A stretch of DNA of 46,924 nucleotides from Mycobacterium sp. Its GTDB lineage: Bacteria; Actinomycetota; Actinomycetes; Mycobacteriales; Mycobacteriaceae. Location: NCBI GenBank assembly GCA_011620645.1, contig WOYS01000095.1, positions 67,027 through 113,950 of the forward strand. Direction: 5' to 3'. How positions within the stretch are numbered: the stretch's first letter is position 1; every line of letters starts with the position of its first letter. Below the pieces are notes generated by a model. The model had not been told where the DNA came from. It saw only the letters and a program-made list of their open reading frames with translations, and ran no database searches. Shown piece after piece: positions 24,743 to 35,230 of the stretch. A program made the position numbers and the translations under genes.

Positions 24743-25249
24743 ATGCGCTTTTTCTACGACACCGAGTTCATCGACAATGGTTGCACCATCGAGCTCATCT
24801 CGATCGGGGTGGCTGCCGAGGACGGTCGCGAATATTACGCGATCTCAACGGAATTCGACCCGGAGCGAGCCGGTGCCTGGGTGCGCAAGAATGTGCTGCC
24901 CAAGCTGCCGTCGCCGGCTTCCAAACTGTGGCGCTCGCGACGCCAGATCCGCAGTGAGCTGGAGGACTTCTTCGATATCGACGGTGGCGAGCCGATCGAG
25001 CTGTGGGCCTGGGTCGGCGCCTACGACCACGTGGTGCTGTGCCAGCTCTGGGGGCCGATGACCGATCTGCCGCCCGCGATACCCCGGTTCACCCGCGAAC
25101 TGCGCCAGTACTGGGAGGAACGCGGTTCACCGCGGATGCCACCGCGGCCGCGTGACGCTCATGACGCGCTCGTGGATGCACGGCACAACCTGCGCCGCTT
25201 CGAACTGATGTCGGACCGGGGGGACTGGGCGGTACGTTCCGAGGGGTAG
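24743..25249 (+). CDS. 3'-5' exoribonuclease RNase AS
   Basis: 168 residues, the same length as Rv2179c. It is a DEDDh-fold exoribonuclease, structurally RNase T-like, reported to act on polyadenylate RNA. Metal ligands are visible as D6 and E8 in FYDTEF, the Asp in GAYDHVVLCQL, and HDALVDARHN near the C-terminus (His and Asp). The ATG is one base after the membrane-protein stop, so the two are probably co-transcribed. Catalytic residues look complete. Confidence 0.9.
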   Translation: MRFFYDTEFIDNGCTIELISIGVAAEDGREYYAISTEFDPERAGAWVRKNVLPKLPSPASKLWRSRRQIRSELEDFFDIDGGEPIELWAWVGAYDHVVLCQLWGPMTDLPPAIPRFTRELRQYWEERGSPRMPPRPRDAHDALVDARHNLRRFELMSDRGDWAVRSEG

Positions 25250-25267
25250 GAGCGAAGCGACTGGGGA
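25249..25267 (+). repeat. Degenerate GGAGCGAAGCGAC element
   Basis: GGAGCGAAGCGACTGGGGA begins at the last base of the RNase AS stop codon. It matches the core of the 30-bp element at 39350-39379 with a few changes. It lies between RNase AS and aroG. Confidence 0.45.
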
Positions 25268-25281
25268 GTATTGCCAGCTGA

Positions 25282-26754
<1,473 letters not shown>

Positions 26755-26757
26755 CGC

Positions 26758-27966
26758 TTAGAGGAGGTTCGGCAGGTTCGTGCCCAGCGTCCAGGCGCCC
26801 ACCGCGAGCAGCCCGGCCAGGATGACCACGATGGCCACCCAGCCCAGCAGCACCCGTTCATCGCGCCGCCGGGCCCAGCGGAACTGCTCGATATCGATAC
26901 CGGCGAATGTGACGGAATGGTATTCGGGATCGTCAAACGATTTCGGCGGGAGTGGCAATTCGGCGGGGGTGAGGACCCGGGTGTCACGGCGCGGTTCCGG
27001 GGGACGCACGCCATCGGTGCCGGCATGCTGCATGACTCGGCTGTGGAACTCCGTGGCGGCGCGATGCTGCGCCGATTGTTGGGGTGCCGGCACCCGGAAC
27101 GACGGCAGCCCGAGTTCGTCGATCACCTTGGCGAGTCCCTCGCCCAACTCGGCGGCATCGGCGAACCGGCCCGCCGGGTCACGATCGGTCGCCCTGCCGA
27201 TGAGTTCATCGAATTGCGCAGGCACCCCGGCGATCGCCGAACTCGGCGGGGGCACATCGTTGTCCATCCGTTGGTAGGCGACCGAAAGCGCCGTGTCTCC
27301 GGTGAAAGGGGTACGCCCGGTGAGCAATTCGTAGGCCAGGATGCCGACGGCATACACATCGCTGCGCGGACCGGCCGCACCGGAGCCGACCTGTTCGGGG
27401 GACAGGTACGCGGCGGTGCCGAGGATGACGCTGGTCGAGGTGATACCGGCCTCCGCAACGGCCCGCACCAGGCCGAAGTCGGCGATCTTGACCTCACCGT
27501 CATCGGAGATCAGCACGTTCTCCGGTTTCACATCGCGGTGCACCAGCCCCGCGGCATGCGCGGCGGCCAGGCCTCGGCAGATCGGCGCCAGTACCGCGGC
27601 CACCGCGTGCGGGGGCATGGGCCCGCGTTCGCGCAGCAGCTCGCGCAGCGTGCCGCCGTCGATCAACTCCATCACCAGGAACGGGTGTTGTCCGTCGACC
27701 CCCTGGTCGTAGACCGTGACCAGGCCGTCGCCCTTGAGTCGGGCCACCGCCTTGGCCTCACGCTCGAACCGGGTCAGGAATTGCCTGTCGCCGGAGTACC
27801 GCGCGTCCATCACCTTCAGCGCGACCGGCCGGTCCAGCCGGGTGTCCAGCCCGCGGTACACCGTCGACATCCCGCCGGTGGCGATCACGGCGTCGACGCG
27901 GTAGCGCCCCTCCAGCGCAATGCCGACGAGCGGGTCCGATCGCGGGGTGGTCTCCACCGCCGTCAT
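26758..27966 (-). CDS. pknL: Serine/threonine protein kinase PknL
   Basis: 402-residue membrane kinase. The N-terminal Hanks-type domain (about 20-285) has glycine loop IATGGMSTVY, VALKVMD lysine, HRDVKPENVL catalytic loop and ADFGLVRA. The activation loop contains TSTSVILGTAAYLSPEQ. After a juxtamembrane region a single helix (LLGWVAIVVILAGLLAVGAW) leaves only about ten residues outside, so there is no real sensor domain. It is divergent from the Rv2175c-like gene, its presumed substrate. The ATG at 27966 gives MTAVETT; 70 further upstream codons are open but not kinase-like. Ortholog of Rv2176. Confidence 0.93.
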   Translation of the reverse strand: MTAVETTPRSDPLVGIALEGRYRVDAVIATGGMSTVYRGLDTRLDRPVALKVMDARYSGDRQFLTRFEREAKAVARLKGDGLVTVYDQGVDGQHPFLVMELIDGGTLRELLRERGPMPPHAVAAVLAPICRGLAAAHAAGLVHRDVKPENVLISDDGEVKIADFGLVRAVAEAGITSTSVILGTAAYLSPEQVGSGAAGPRSDVYAVGILAYELLTGRTPFTGDTALSVAYQRMDNDVPPPSSAIAGVPAQFDELIGRATDRDPAGRFADAAELGEGLAKVIDELGLPSFRVPAPQQSAQHRAATEFHSRVMQHAGTDGVRPPEPRRDTRVLTPAELPLPPKSFDDPEYHSVTFAGIDIEQFRWARRRDERVLLGWVAIVVILAGLLAVGAWTLGTNLPNLL

Positions 27967-28040
27967 GGTACGGATCTCGCTGTCGTCCTCCGGCCAGGAT
28001 GTCGGCGGTCTTCGGCCTACAGGTGTTCGGCGCAGACCCT

Positions 28041-28046
28041 TACAAT
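28041..28046 (+). promoter_or_regulatory. Predicted -10 box of Rv2175c-like gene, leaderless
   Basis: TACAAT is near consensus and lies exactly 7 nt before the GTG at 28054. An in-frame TGA occurs at 28048-28050, so the protein cannot start earlier. Confidence 0.6.
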
Positions 28047-28053
28047 CTGAGCG

Positions 28054-28455
28054 GTGAGCATTCCGGCGGCCCAAGACATCCTCGACCCTGACGAAATCGT
28101 GCTCGAACTGTCCGAGGTGTCGAAGCTTCTCGGCGTGTCGGTCGCCAAGGTGCACCAGCGCCTGCGCGACGGGCACCTCATGGCCGTGCGCCGCAAGGGT
28201 TCCATCGTCGTCCCCAAGGTGTTCTTCGACGACAAGGGCAATGTGGTCAAGCCCCTTCCCGGGCTGCTGGTGGTCCTGCGGGACGGCGGCTTCGACGTCA
28301 CCGAGTCGATGCGCTGGCTGTTCACCCCGGATTCGTCGTTGACGCTCAGCAGGGACGGCAGCACCGAACGTCAGGAGAACGCCAGGCCGGTGGACGCGTT
28401 GCGTTCACATCAGGCCCGCGAGGTGCTGCGTCGCGCCCAAGCCATGGCCTACTGA
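28054..28455 (+). CDS. Winged-helix DNA-binding protein, PknL partner homolog
   Basis: 133 residues. A winged-helix/excisionase-like fold is suggested by VSKLLGVSVAKVHQRLRDGHLMAVRR, a helix-turn-helix ending in a basic wing, and VFFDDKGNVVKPLPGLL. The tuberculosis homolog Rv2175c is a DNA-binding substrate of PknL, phosphorylated on Thr9 of an N-terminal extension. Here an in-frame stop precedes the GTG, so that extension and its Thr are absent. Possible remaining phosphosites are Thr/Ser in SSLTLSRDGSTE. The stop overlaps convergent mptA by 7 bases. Confidence 0.9.
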   Translation: MSIPAAQDILDPDEIVLELSEVSKLLGVSVAKVHQRLRDGHLMAVRRKGSIVVPKVFFDDKGNVVKPLPGLLVVLRDGGFDVTESMRWLFTPDSSLTLSRDGSTERQENARPVDALRSHQAREVLRRAQAMAY

Positions 28456-29990
28456 CGTGGCACCGGTCGGGGCCCACCGACCGCAGCGACTGCTGGTTCC
28501 TCCGGGGCACGGGACAGCGAATACCAGGCCGCCACGGCGCATGCGGCCGCCAACGCCACGTGAATCCACGAATACATGCCGTGCGAGCCGTCGGGTTTGA
28601 AGATCACCATGATCCACGTCGAGAACCCTGCGATGAGCGCGATGGCGGCGCGACTCTGCCACAGCGTCGACAGCACGGCGAGCGGCCAGGTGTAGTACCA
28701 GGGCAGCGCGGCGGGCACGAACAGCACCACCACTCCGAGCGCCAGCGTGATCCCCGTCAGGGCGTCGCGGTCGGTGTGCCGAAAGCGCCACCACAGCAAC
28801 GGAAGTGAGATGACGATGATGGCGATCCCGATGATGCGGGTGACTTCCAGTACCGCATAGAAGTTGACCGGCAGGAACAGCCCTCCGATGGCGTTGATCA
28901 TGTTGGCCGCGGCAGTGGGCAGCGTCAGCCAGTTGATGATCTTCACCGATCCGGCCAGTGCGGTCAGCCAGCCCAGGCCGACGCCGGCCAGCCACGACAG
29001 CACCGCGAACACCGCACCGAAGATCACCGCCGATGCCGCGGTGGCGACAGCGAAGGCCGCCACCGGCTGGTACCCGCGGGTGTCGCGCAGGCGCCGCATC
29101 CACACCCACACCATGAACGGCAGGGCGATGCCGGCGGTGGCCTTGACCGCCACGGCCGTGGCGATGAAACCCACCCCGAGTATCGGCCTGCCGCCAAATG
29201 TCAGCGCGATGGCGGCCATCATCAGCCCGACCATCAGCATCTCGTTGTGCACACCACCCATGAGATGGATGATCACCAGTGGATTCAGCACGCAGATCCA
29301 CAGTGCGGCAGCGATGTTCGCCCCGATGTGCTGTGCGATCCGGGGCGTGGCCCAGATCAGCAGTGCCAGCCCGGGCAGCATGCACAGCCGCAGCAGCATG
29401 GTGCCCTGGACGACGTTGTTGCCGACGATCATCGTGACGAATTTGGCGATCAGGATGAAAGCCGGGCCATACGGGGCGGTGGTGGTCGTCCAGATCGGGC
29501 TGACATCATCGAGCAGGGAGTTCGGGTTCTCGATCGGGCCGACCACATACGGGTCGAATCCGTCGCGCAGCAGCGCACCCTGGGCCAGATAGGAATAGGT
29601 GTCTCGGCTGAACACCGGTGCGCTCAACAGCAGCGGCGCCAACCAGAATCCGGTCGTCGCCAGCATCGTGTGCGGGGTCGCCGAGCGGTCGACCACACGC
29701 CGGCCCAGCCACAGCCACGCCATCAGCATCAGCGCCACCCCGCCCCATAGCAGCAGCGACGACAGCACCAGACCGTGCCCGAATCGCAGCCACGACATGT
29801 GCAGGGATTCCAGCAGCGGATCGTGCAGCCGGGTGCTGCCTGCGCCGAGGCCGCCGGCGGTGATCAGTACCGCGCCGAGGAATCCCAGTCGTGCGGGCCG
29901 CGCCTCCGGCGAGGCCGCGAACACCAGCAGCTTGGAGATCTGCCTGCTGAACCCACTTTTCGTGGGCTCGACCGATACCGGAGCGGTCAT
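28449..29990 (-). CDS. mptA: Alpha-1,6-mannosyltransferase MptA
   Basis: 513 residues, close to Rv2174 (516). This GT-C polytopic membrane enzyme has about 12-13 helices. It elongates the alpha-1,6-mannan core of LM and LAM from polyprenyl-phosphomannose. Family features include SRDTYSYLAQGALLRDGFDP (about 129-148) with the acidic residues of the catalytic loop, and the LPWYYTWPLAVL region near the C-terminus. The ATG at 29990 follows 4 bases after the idsA2 stop, so the two genes are coupled. idsA2 makes prenyl diphosphates, which fits the polyprenyl donor. Confidence 0.93.
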   Translation of the reverse strand: MTAPVSVEPTKSGFSRQISKLLVFAASPEARPARLGFLGAVLITAGGLGAGSTRLHDPLLESLHMSWLRFGHGLVLSSLLLWGGVALMLMAWLWLGRRVVDRSATPHTMLATTGFWLAPLLLSAPVFSRDTYSYLAQGALLRDGFDPYVVGPIENPNSLLDDVSPIWTTTTAPYGPAFILIAKFVTMIVGNNVVQGTMLLRLCMLPGLALLIWATPRIAQHIGANIAAALWICVLNPLVIIHLMGGVHNEMLMVGLMMAAIALTFGGRPILGVGFIATAVAVKATAGIALPFMVWVWMRRLRDTRGYQPVAAFAVATAASAVIFGAVFAVLSWLAGVGLGWLTALAGSVKIINWLTLPTAAANMINAIGGLFLPVNFYAVLEVTRIIGIAIIVISLPLLWWRFRHTDRDALTGITLALGVVVLFVPAALPWYYTWPLAVLSTLWQSRAAIALIAGFSTWIMVIFKPDGSHGMYSWIHVALAAACAVAAWYSLSRAPEEPAVAAVGGPRPVPRQ

Positions 29991-29994
29991 CTCC

Positions 29995-31173
<1,179 letters not shown>

Positions 31174-31240
31174 TTACCGCCCCGCAATCATGCTGTCGTG
31201 AGAGATGGCGGAGTTGTTCCGTGGCCTCGGCGACTTCCAT

Positions 31241-31358
31241 GTCGGCTTCGCCACTCAGGCTGTTCTGTCGGCTTCGCCGCTCAGGCTGTTCTGTCGGCTT
31301 CGCCACTCAGGCTGTTCTGTCGGCTTCGCCACTCAGGTTGTTCTGTCGGCTTCGCCGA
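31241..31358. repeat. 26-bp tandem repeat, five copies
   Basis: Units begin at 31241, 31267, 31293, 31319 and 31345, each starting GTCGGCTTCGCC and continuing ACTCAGGCTGTTCT with few changes. The last copy ends in GTCGGCTTCGCCGAC, a perfect 6-bp stem with a 3-nt loop. The array lies between idsA2 and lppM and encodes the last residues and stop of lppM. The period is not a multiple of three. Confidence 0.93.
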
Positions 31359-32016
31359 CGCGAGGCGATCGGTCTCGGCTGACCCATGCCACCGAGGCGA
31401 TGATGCCCGCCACCACCAGCGACCCGATGCCGAGCCCGATGGCCGCGCCCGTGAAGGACCGGGCGCTGGGGTCCGTGTAGCGAGCCTGGGCATTCATCGA
31501 GGTCACCACGCCGGGCTTGAGCTTCCACTCGACGACTTCGGCCGACACCTGGTCGCCGTTGGTGGACGTCACCTCGCCGGGGAACGACACACTCAGCGAG
31601 ACATCGGCCTCGGGGTCGCTGAGCGACGTCAGATCGACCCGGCCCTCGAGGATCACCAGGTCACCGGCCCGCCGCAGCGAGATGTCCACCCCGGCGGCAT
31701 CGCGGTTCATGTTGGCCAGTTGCGGCAGTTCGGCGAACGTCAGGTCGGAGAACACCGCCTGGGAGCCGACGTAGTCGCCGCGTTCATATCTGGAGACGGC
31801 CACCTTGTTGCTGAAGGGCAGAGAGTTGAGCAGCTGCGGCCCCTTGTCCTCACCGTCGCGGGCCATGGCGGCGGCAACGATCTGACCGGAGACCCGGTCG
31901 TCGGGGGACACGGTGATCGAGGCGCGCACCCGCACGCATCCGACGGCGAACGGAACGAGGATCAACAGCAGCAGGACCAGGGCAGGAAGCCGGTGGCGGC
32001 TGGGGCGCGCGGACAC
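31333..32016 (-). CDS. lppM: Lipoprotein LppM-like
   Basis: 227 residues. The lipoprotein signal peptide runs LPALVLLLLILVPFAVGC with the modified Cys near residue 27, followed by an extracytoplasmic beta-rich domain of the LppM family. A C-terminal membrane helix (GAAIGLGIGSLVVAGIIASV) follows. The GTG start at 32016 leaves 22 bases after the GNAT stop; a longer frame would overlap that gene. The final residues (EADRTT) lie inside the 26-bp tandem repeat, so the C-terminus may vary among strains. Ortholog of Rv2171, a lipoprotein linked to macrophage interaction. Confidence 0.87.
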   Translation of the reverse strand: MSARPSRHRLPALVLLLLILVPFAVGCVRVRASITVSPDDRVSGQIVAAAMARDGEDKGPQLLNSLPFSNKVAVSRYERGDYVGSQAVFSDLTFAELPQLANMNRDAAGVDISLRRAGDLVILEGRVDLTSLSDPEADVSLSVSFPGEVTSTNGDQVSAEVVEWKLKPGVVTSMNAQARYTDPSARSFTGAAIGLGIGSLVVAGIIASVAWVSRDRSPRVGEADRTT

Positions 32017-32038
32017 CCGGTCATCGTGCCAGACCCGG

Positions 32039-32677
32039 TCATTCCAGGGGCAGTGACCGGCCAAGGATGGCGAAGGCACGGGGGTCGCCGGCGAAGTGAT
32101 AGTCGCGGATCACATCGCCGAAGCCGAGCCGGCGGTAGAGCCGCCAAGCGCGGTTTGCCTCGCCGTTGATCTCGGGTGTGGACAGCAGCACGTGCGCCTC
32201 ACTGCGTCCGGCCAGCAGCCGGCGGGCCAGCGCCTCACCCAGTCCGTGCCCCTGCGCGCGAGGGTGAATGTGCAGCTCGGTGAGCTCGAAGTAGTCCGAG
32301 AGCAGCCTGTCGACCCGGTCGTGGTCGCTGCCTGTCCGGCGCAGACCGTGCACGACCTGCTGCTGCCACCACTGATCGGGGGCGCCGCTGTAGCCGTACG
32401 CGACACCGAGCAGTTCGGCGCCGTCGAGCGCGTCGGGGGAGTCCGGGCCCTGGTCGGCGGCCGTGCTCACGACCGCGACGGCCTTCCAGCCGACCCTGCG
32501 GGTGTGCTCCAGCCACATCGATGCGCGCTGCTCCTCGGTACCGCGCGGATAGCGCATGGCCTCGACGTAGACCGACAATGCATCAGCCAGTCTCTGGCGC
32601 ATGAGGTCGGCCGAGAGGTCCAACAGATATGTCCCCAACGGGTGTCCTCCGCGGTGTCGGTCCGTGCGGTTGGTCAC
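32039..32677 (-). CDS. GNAT family N-acetyltransferase
   Basis: 212 residues, GNAT fold. The acetyl-CoA-binding motif A is seen in HPRAQGHGLGEALARRLL (about 135-152), after a strand with ELTELHIHP. A C-terminal YRRLGFGDVIRDYHF completes motif B. The substrate is unknown. The GTG start has GATAAT 5 nt upstream, so the mRNA may have no leader. It is probably co-transcribed with lppM. Ortholog of Rv2170. Confidence 0.87.
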   Translation of the reverse strand: MTNRTDRHRGGHPLGTYLLDLSADLMRQRLADALSVYVEAMRYPRGTEEQRASMWLEHTRRVGWKAVAVVSTAADQGPDSPDALDGAELLGVAYGYSGAPDQWWQQQVVHGLRRTGSDHDRVDRLLSDYFELTELHIHPRAQGHGLGEALARRLLAGRSEAHVLLSTPEINGEANRAWRLYRRLGFGDVIRDYHFAGDPRAFAILGRSLPLE

Positions 32678-32730
32678 CGCCCATTATCGGACCCGAGTTC
32701 GGGGTAGTCGTCATGCGGGTGAGGTGATGA

Positions 32731-32758
32731 TCGACTTTGGTGCCGAACGTCATACAAT
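32731..32758 (+). promoter_or_regulatory. Predicted promoter of DUF3040 gene
   Basis: TCGACT (-35-like) and TACAAT (-10) are separated by 16 bases. Transcription would start near 32765, giving a leader of about 130 nt before the AGGAGGG ribosome-binding site and ATG at 32896. Confidence 0.5.
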
Positions 32759-32895
32759 CGTGTACCAAGTGGGTGGTATGGGTCAGATTGACCTCGTATC
32801 ATTGAGATCGGACGTTCGCGCACGCGGGCGCAGCACACGTTGACGACACGGTTTCCGGAGCAGACCGGAACCAGGGCGCGGACAAGGAGGGAAGG

Positions 32896-33300
32896 ATGCC
32901 ACTCTCCGATCATGAGCAGCGCATGCTCGACCAGATCGAAAGCGCGCTCTATGCCGAGGACCCCAAATTCGCCTCCAGCGTTCGTGGCGGGAATCTGCGG
33001 GCACCTTCGGGCCGACGTCGGTTACAGGGTGTCGCACTCTTCGTGATCGGGTTGGCGATGCTGGTGGGCGGTGTCGCCATCAACGCGACCTGGATCGGTG
33101 GCCTGCCCATCCTCTCGGTCATCGGCTTCATCGTCATGTTCGGTGGCGTGGTCTTCGCGATCACCGGTCCCCGTGTCTCCGGTGCGGCCGAGAAGTCGGC
33201 ACCCTCATCGGGTTCGGCGCGCGCCAAGCGCGGAAAGAGCGCCGGCGGTTCGTTCACCAGTCGCATGGAGGACCGCTTCCGTCGTCGCTTCGACGAATAG
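32896..33300 (+). CDS. DUF3040 membrane protein
   Basis: 134 residues. It starts MPLSDHEQRMLDQIESALYAEDPKFASS, the signature of the DUF3040 family, followed by two membrane helices (about 42-62 and 68-88) and a basic Ser/Arg/Lys-rich C-terminus. The ATG has a strong AGGAGGG. Ortholog of Rv2169c. It stands directly upstream of the dcw cluster but is separated from it by a terminator. The role is unknown. Confidence 0.9.
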   Translation: MPLSDHEQRMLDQIESALYAEDPKFASSVRGGNLRAPSGRRRLQGVALFVIGLAMLVGGVAINATWIGGLPILSVIGFIVMFGGVVFAITGPRVSGAAEKSAPSSGSARAKRGKSAGGSFTSRMEDRFRRRFDE

Positions 33301-33309
33301 ATCCCCACA

Positions 33310-33374
33310 TCTCCCCACCCGGGGAGAGTGCGGGTCGATACGGGGTAGCTCCCAGCCGAGCTGCCCCGTTTTTT
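33310..33374 (+). terminator. Rho-independent terminator after DUF3040 gene
   Basis: A 12-bp stem (ACGGGGTAGCTC at 33340-33351 and GAGCTGCCCCGT at 33358-33369, one T-G pair) with a 6-nt loop is followed by six T. A second hairpin (TCTCCCC/GGGGAGA, 33310-33327) lies just after the stop codon. Such a clear T-tract terminator is uncommon in mycobacteria. It insulates the dcw operon. Confidence 0.85.
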
Positions 33375-33583
33375 ATGCCCTCCGGTCGCCCAGGTGCCCC
33401 GGCGTGTCGGATGGGGCAGGGCAGTTCCCCCACAACTGCTGCACCGCTCCCCACCCGCGCCGCTGCGCCCTGATACAGGCCGTCTAGCTGCGATCTCAGG
33501 TTCTCAACCCGACGCTGCGGGCTGTGCGCCGATGTGGGCCGGTCGTGCTTTTTCATCTCCGGGTAGGCAGGGTCGACAACTTG
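33375..33583. other. Gene-free stretch between terminator and MraZ sites
   Basis: No open frame here has codon usage, a ribosome-binding site or homology to support a gene. With the flanking terminator and operator it forms the 405-base gap before mraZ. I see no RNA gene or mobile element in it. Confidence 0.6.
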
Positions 33584-33627
33584 GTGGCAGCGGATGGAGC
33601 TAAGTGGGGGAATGTGGGGTAAAGTGG
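33584..33627 (+). promoter_or_regulatory. MraZ operator: phased GTGG repeats
   Basis: GTGG occurs at 33584, 33604, 33614 and 33624, with ATGG at 33594, exactly 10 bases apart. Evenly spaced TGG-type repeats upstream of mraZ are the known binding sites of the MraZ ring. TAAAGT at 33620-33625 could be the -10, so bound MraZ would block the promoter of the whole dcw operon. Confidence 0.8.
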
Positions 33628-33705
33628 CGGATAACGGAGCAACCGGAGCTCCGTCCAGCGGGTAGGAGCGACTCGGGATCCAGCCGAGTGGTGGGAGGCG
33701 GCGGG

Positions 33706-34137
33706 ATGTTTCTCGGCACCTACACGCCCAAGCTCGACGACAAAGGGCGGCTCACGCTGCCCGCCAAGTTCCGCGACGCACTGGCAGGAGGGTTGATGGT
33801 CACCAAAAGTCAAGATCACAGCCTGGCTGTGTACCCGCGGACCGAGTTCGAAAAGCTCGCAGAGAAGGCCATGCTGGCGTCGCGCAGCGACCCACAGGCT
33901 CGTGCTTATGTGCGCAACCTGGCGGCCGGTGCCGATGAACAGCATCCCGACGCGCAGGGTCGGATCACCTTGTCGGTCGAACACCGCCGCTACGCCAACC
34001 TGTCCAAGGAATGCGTGGTGACCGGTTCGCTCGGTCACCTGGAGATCTGGGACGCGCAGGCTTGGCAGCAGTACCAGGAGACCCACGAAGAGACCTTCTC
34101 CGCGGCCAGCGATGACATTCTTCGCGACATTATCTGA
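33706..34137 (+). CDS. mraZ: Transcriptional regulator MraZ
   Basis: 143 residues, the usual length. Two AbrB-like swapped-hairpin repeats are seen: [20 protein letters not shown] at the start and [18 protein letters not shown] in the second half, each with the DxxGR/QGR DNA-binding motif. It binds the repeats upstream and controls the division and cell-wall operon. The start ATG has GGGAGG 8 nt upstream; an in-frame GTG at 33604 lies in the operator and is not the start. Ortholog of Rv2166c. rsmH overlaps its end. Confidence 0.95.
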   Translation: MFLGTYTPKLDDKGRLTLPAKFRDALAGGLMVTKSQDHSLAVYPRTEFEKLAEKAMLASRSDPQARAYVRNLAAGADEQHPDAQGRITLSVEHRRYANLSKECVVTGSLGHLEIWDAQAWQQYQETHEETFSAASDDILRDII

Positions 34138-35230
34138 CCCCCAAGCCCGTGCAACGAGGCCTCTGTCCGAACCGGCCCTGGCGTACTTCCCCGACGCCAG
34201 GTCCGCATCCTCGGACAGGGACCCCGTTGCAGGGGCGCCCCTTGACCACAGGGGAGTCTCAGTGCCTCACGATCATGGCCACGTCCCCGTCCTCCTCGAC
34301 CGCTGTGTCGAGTTACTGAGGCCGGCGCTGACCCGTCACCACTCCGACGGCACCGGTGCCGTTCTGGTCGACGCCACTCTCGGTGCCGGCGGACACACCG
34401 AACGGTTTCTCGGCGAGCTGCCCGGACTGCACGTCGTCGGCCTGGACCGCGATCCCAACGCGTTACGCATCGCCACCGAGCGACTGGCGCCGTTCGGTGA
34501 CCGGTTCCGATCGGTGCGCACCCGTTATGACGGCTATTGGGCCGACCGGGATGAGATCACCATCGACGGGGCGCTTTTCGATCTGGGTGTGTCATCGATG
34601 CAGCTGGATCTCGTCGACCGCGGCTTCTCCTATTCGCACGACGCCCCACTGGACATGCGGATGGATCCCGACGCCGAGCTGACTGCGGCCGACATCCTGA
34701 ACACCTATGACGAGCGGGCGCTGACTCGGGTGTTGCGCGAGTACGGCGAGGAGCGGTTCGCCAGCCGCATCGCCGGCCGCATCGTCCGGCGCCGGGCGCG
34801 GCAGCCGCTGAGGAGCACCGCCGAACTGGTGGAGCTGCTCTACGAGGCGATTCCCGCCGCGACGCGGCGCACCGGCGGACATCCGGCCAAGCGCACCTTC
34901 CAGGCGCTGCGGATTGCGGTCAATGCCGAGCTCGACTCCCTGCGGGACGCATTACCTGCCTCATTGGCCGCGCTGTCCGGTGGCGGGCGCGTCGTGGTGA
35001 TGGCCTATCAGTCATTGGAAGACAAGATCGTCAAGGGGCTGTTCGCTGCCGCGACGGCATCGCGGACGCCACCCGGCCTGCCGGTCGAATTGCCGGGCTA
35101 TGAGGCCGAATTCGTATCGCTGACCCGCGGCGCCGAGCAGGCCGGCGCCGAGGAGATCGAACGGAATCCGCGTAGCGCTTCGGTGCGATTGCGGGCATTG
35201 GAAAAGGTTGCCGGAAGGGATGGCTCATGA
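34112..35230 (+). CDS. rsmH: 16S rRNA (cytosine1402-N4)-methyltransferase RsmH
   Basis: 372 residues from the ATG at 34112. SAM-binding motif [14 protein letters not shown] and the later [11 protein letters not shown] and [17 protein letters not shown] are RsmH signatures. It methylates C1402 of 16S rRNA. The start is uncertain. The N-terminal stretch with ALAYFPDAR resembles the long N-terminus of the tuberculosis protein, favouring 34112, which overlaps mraZ by 26 bases. A GTG at 34262 has a better ribosome-binding site (GGGGAG) and would give 322 residues, the common length. Ortholog of Rv2165c. Confidence 0.93.
   Translation: MTFFATLSDPQARATRPLSEPALAYFPDARSASSDRDPVAGAPLDHRGVSVPHDHGHVPVLLDRCVELLRPALTRHHSDGTGAVLVDATLGAGGHTERFLGELPGLHVVGLDRDPNALRIATERLAPFGDRFRSVRTRYDGYWADRDEITIDGALFDLGVSSMQLDLVDRGFSYSHDAPLDMRMDPDAELTAADILNTYDERALTRVLREYGEERFASRIAGRIVRRRARQPLRSTAELVELLYEAIPAATRRTGGHPAKRTFQALRIAVNAELDSLRDALPASLAALSGGGRVVVMAYQSLEDKIVKGLFAAATASRTPPGLPVELPGYEAEFVSLTRGAEQAGAEEIERNPRSASVRLRALEKVAGRDGS

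Noticed and set aside
26755..26757. Insertion sequence between aroG and pknL
   Set aside because: M. tuberculosis has a transposase gene (Rv2177c) here, but in this window the two genes are only 3 bases apart, so no element is present.
31241..31358. CRISPR array
   Set aside because: The units are contiguous 26-bp repeats without unique spacers and no cas genes are near; it is a tandem repeat.
33604..33705. Upstream GTG start for mraZ
   Set aside because: It lies in the phased GTGG operator and lacks a ribosome-binding site; MraZ proteins begin MFLGTY.
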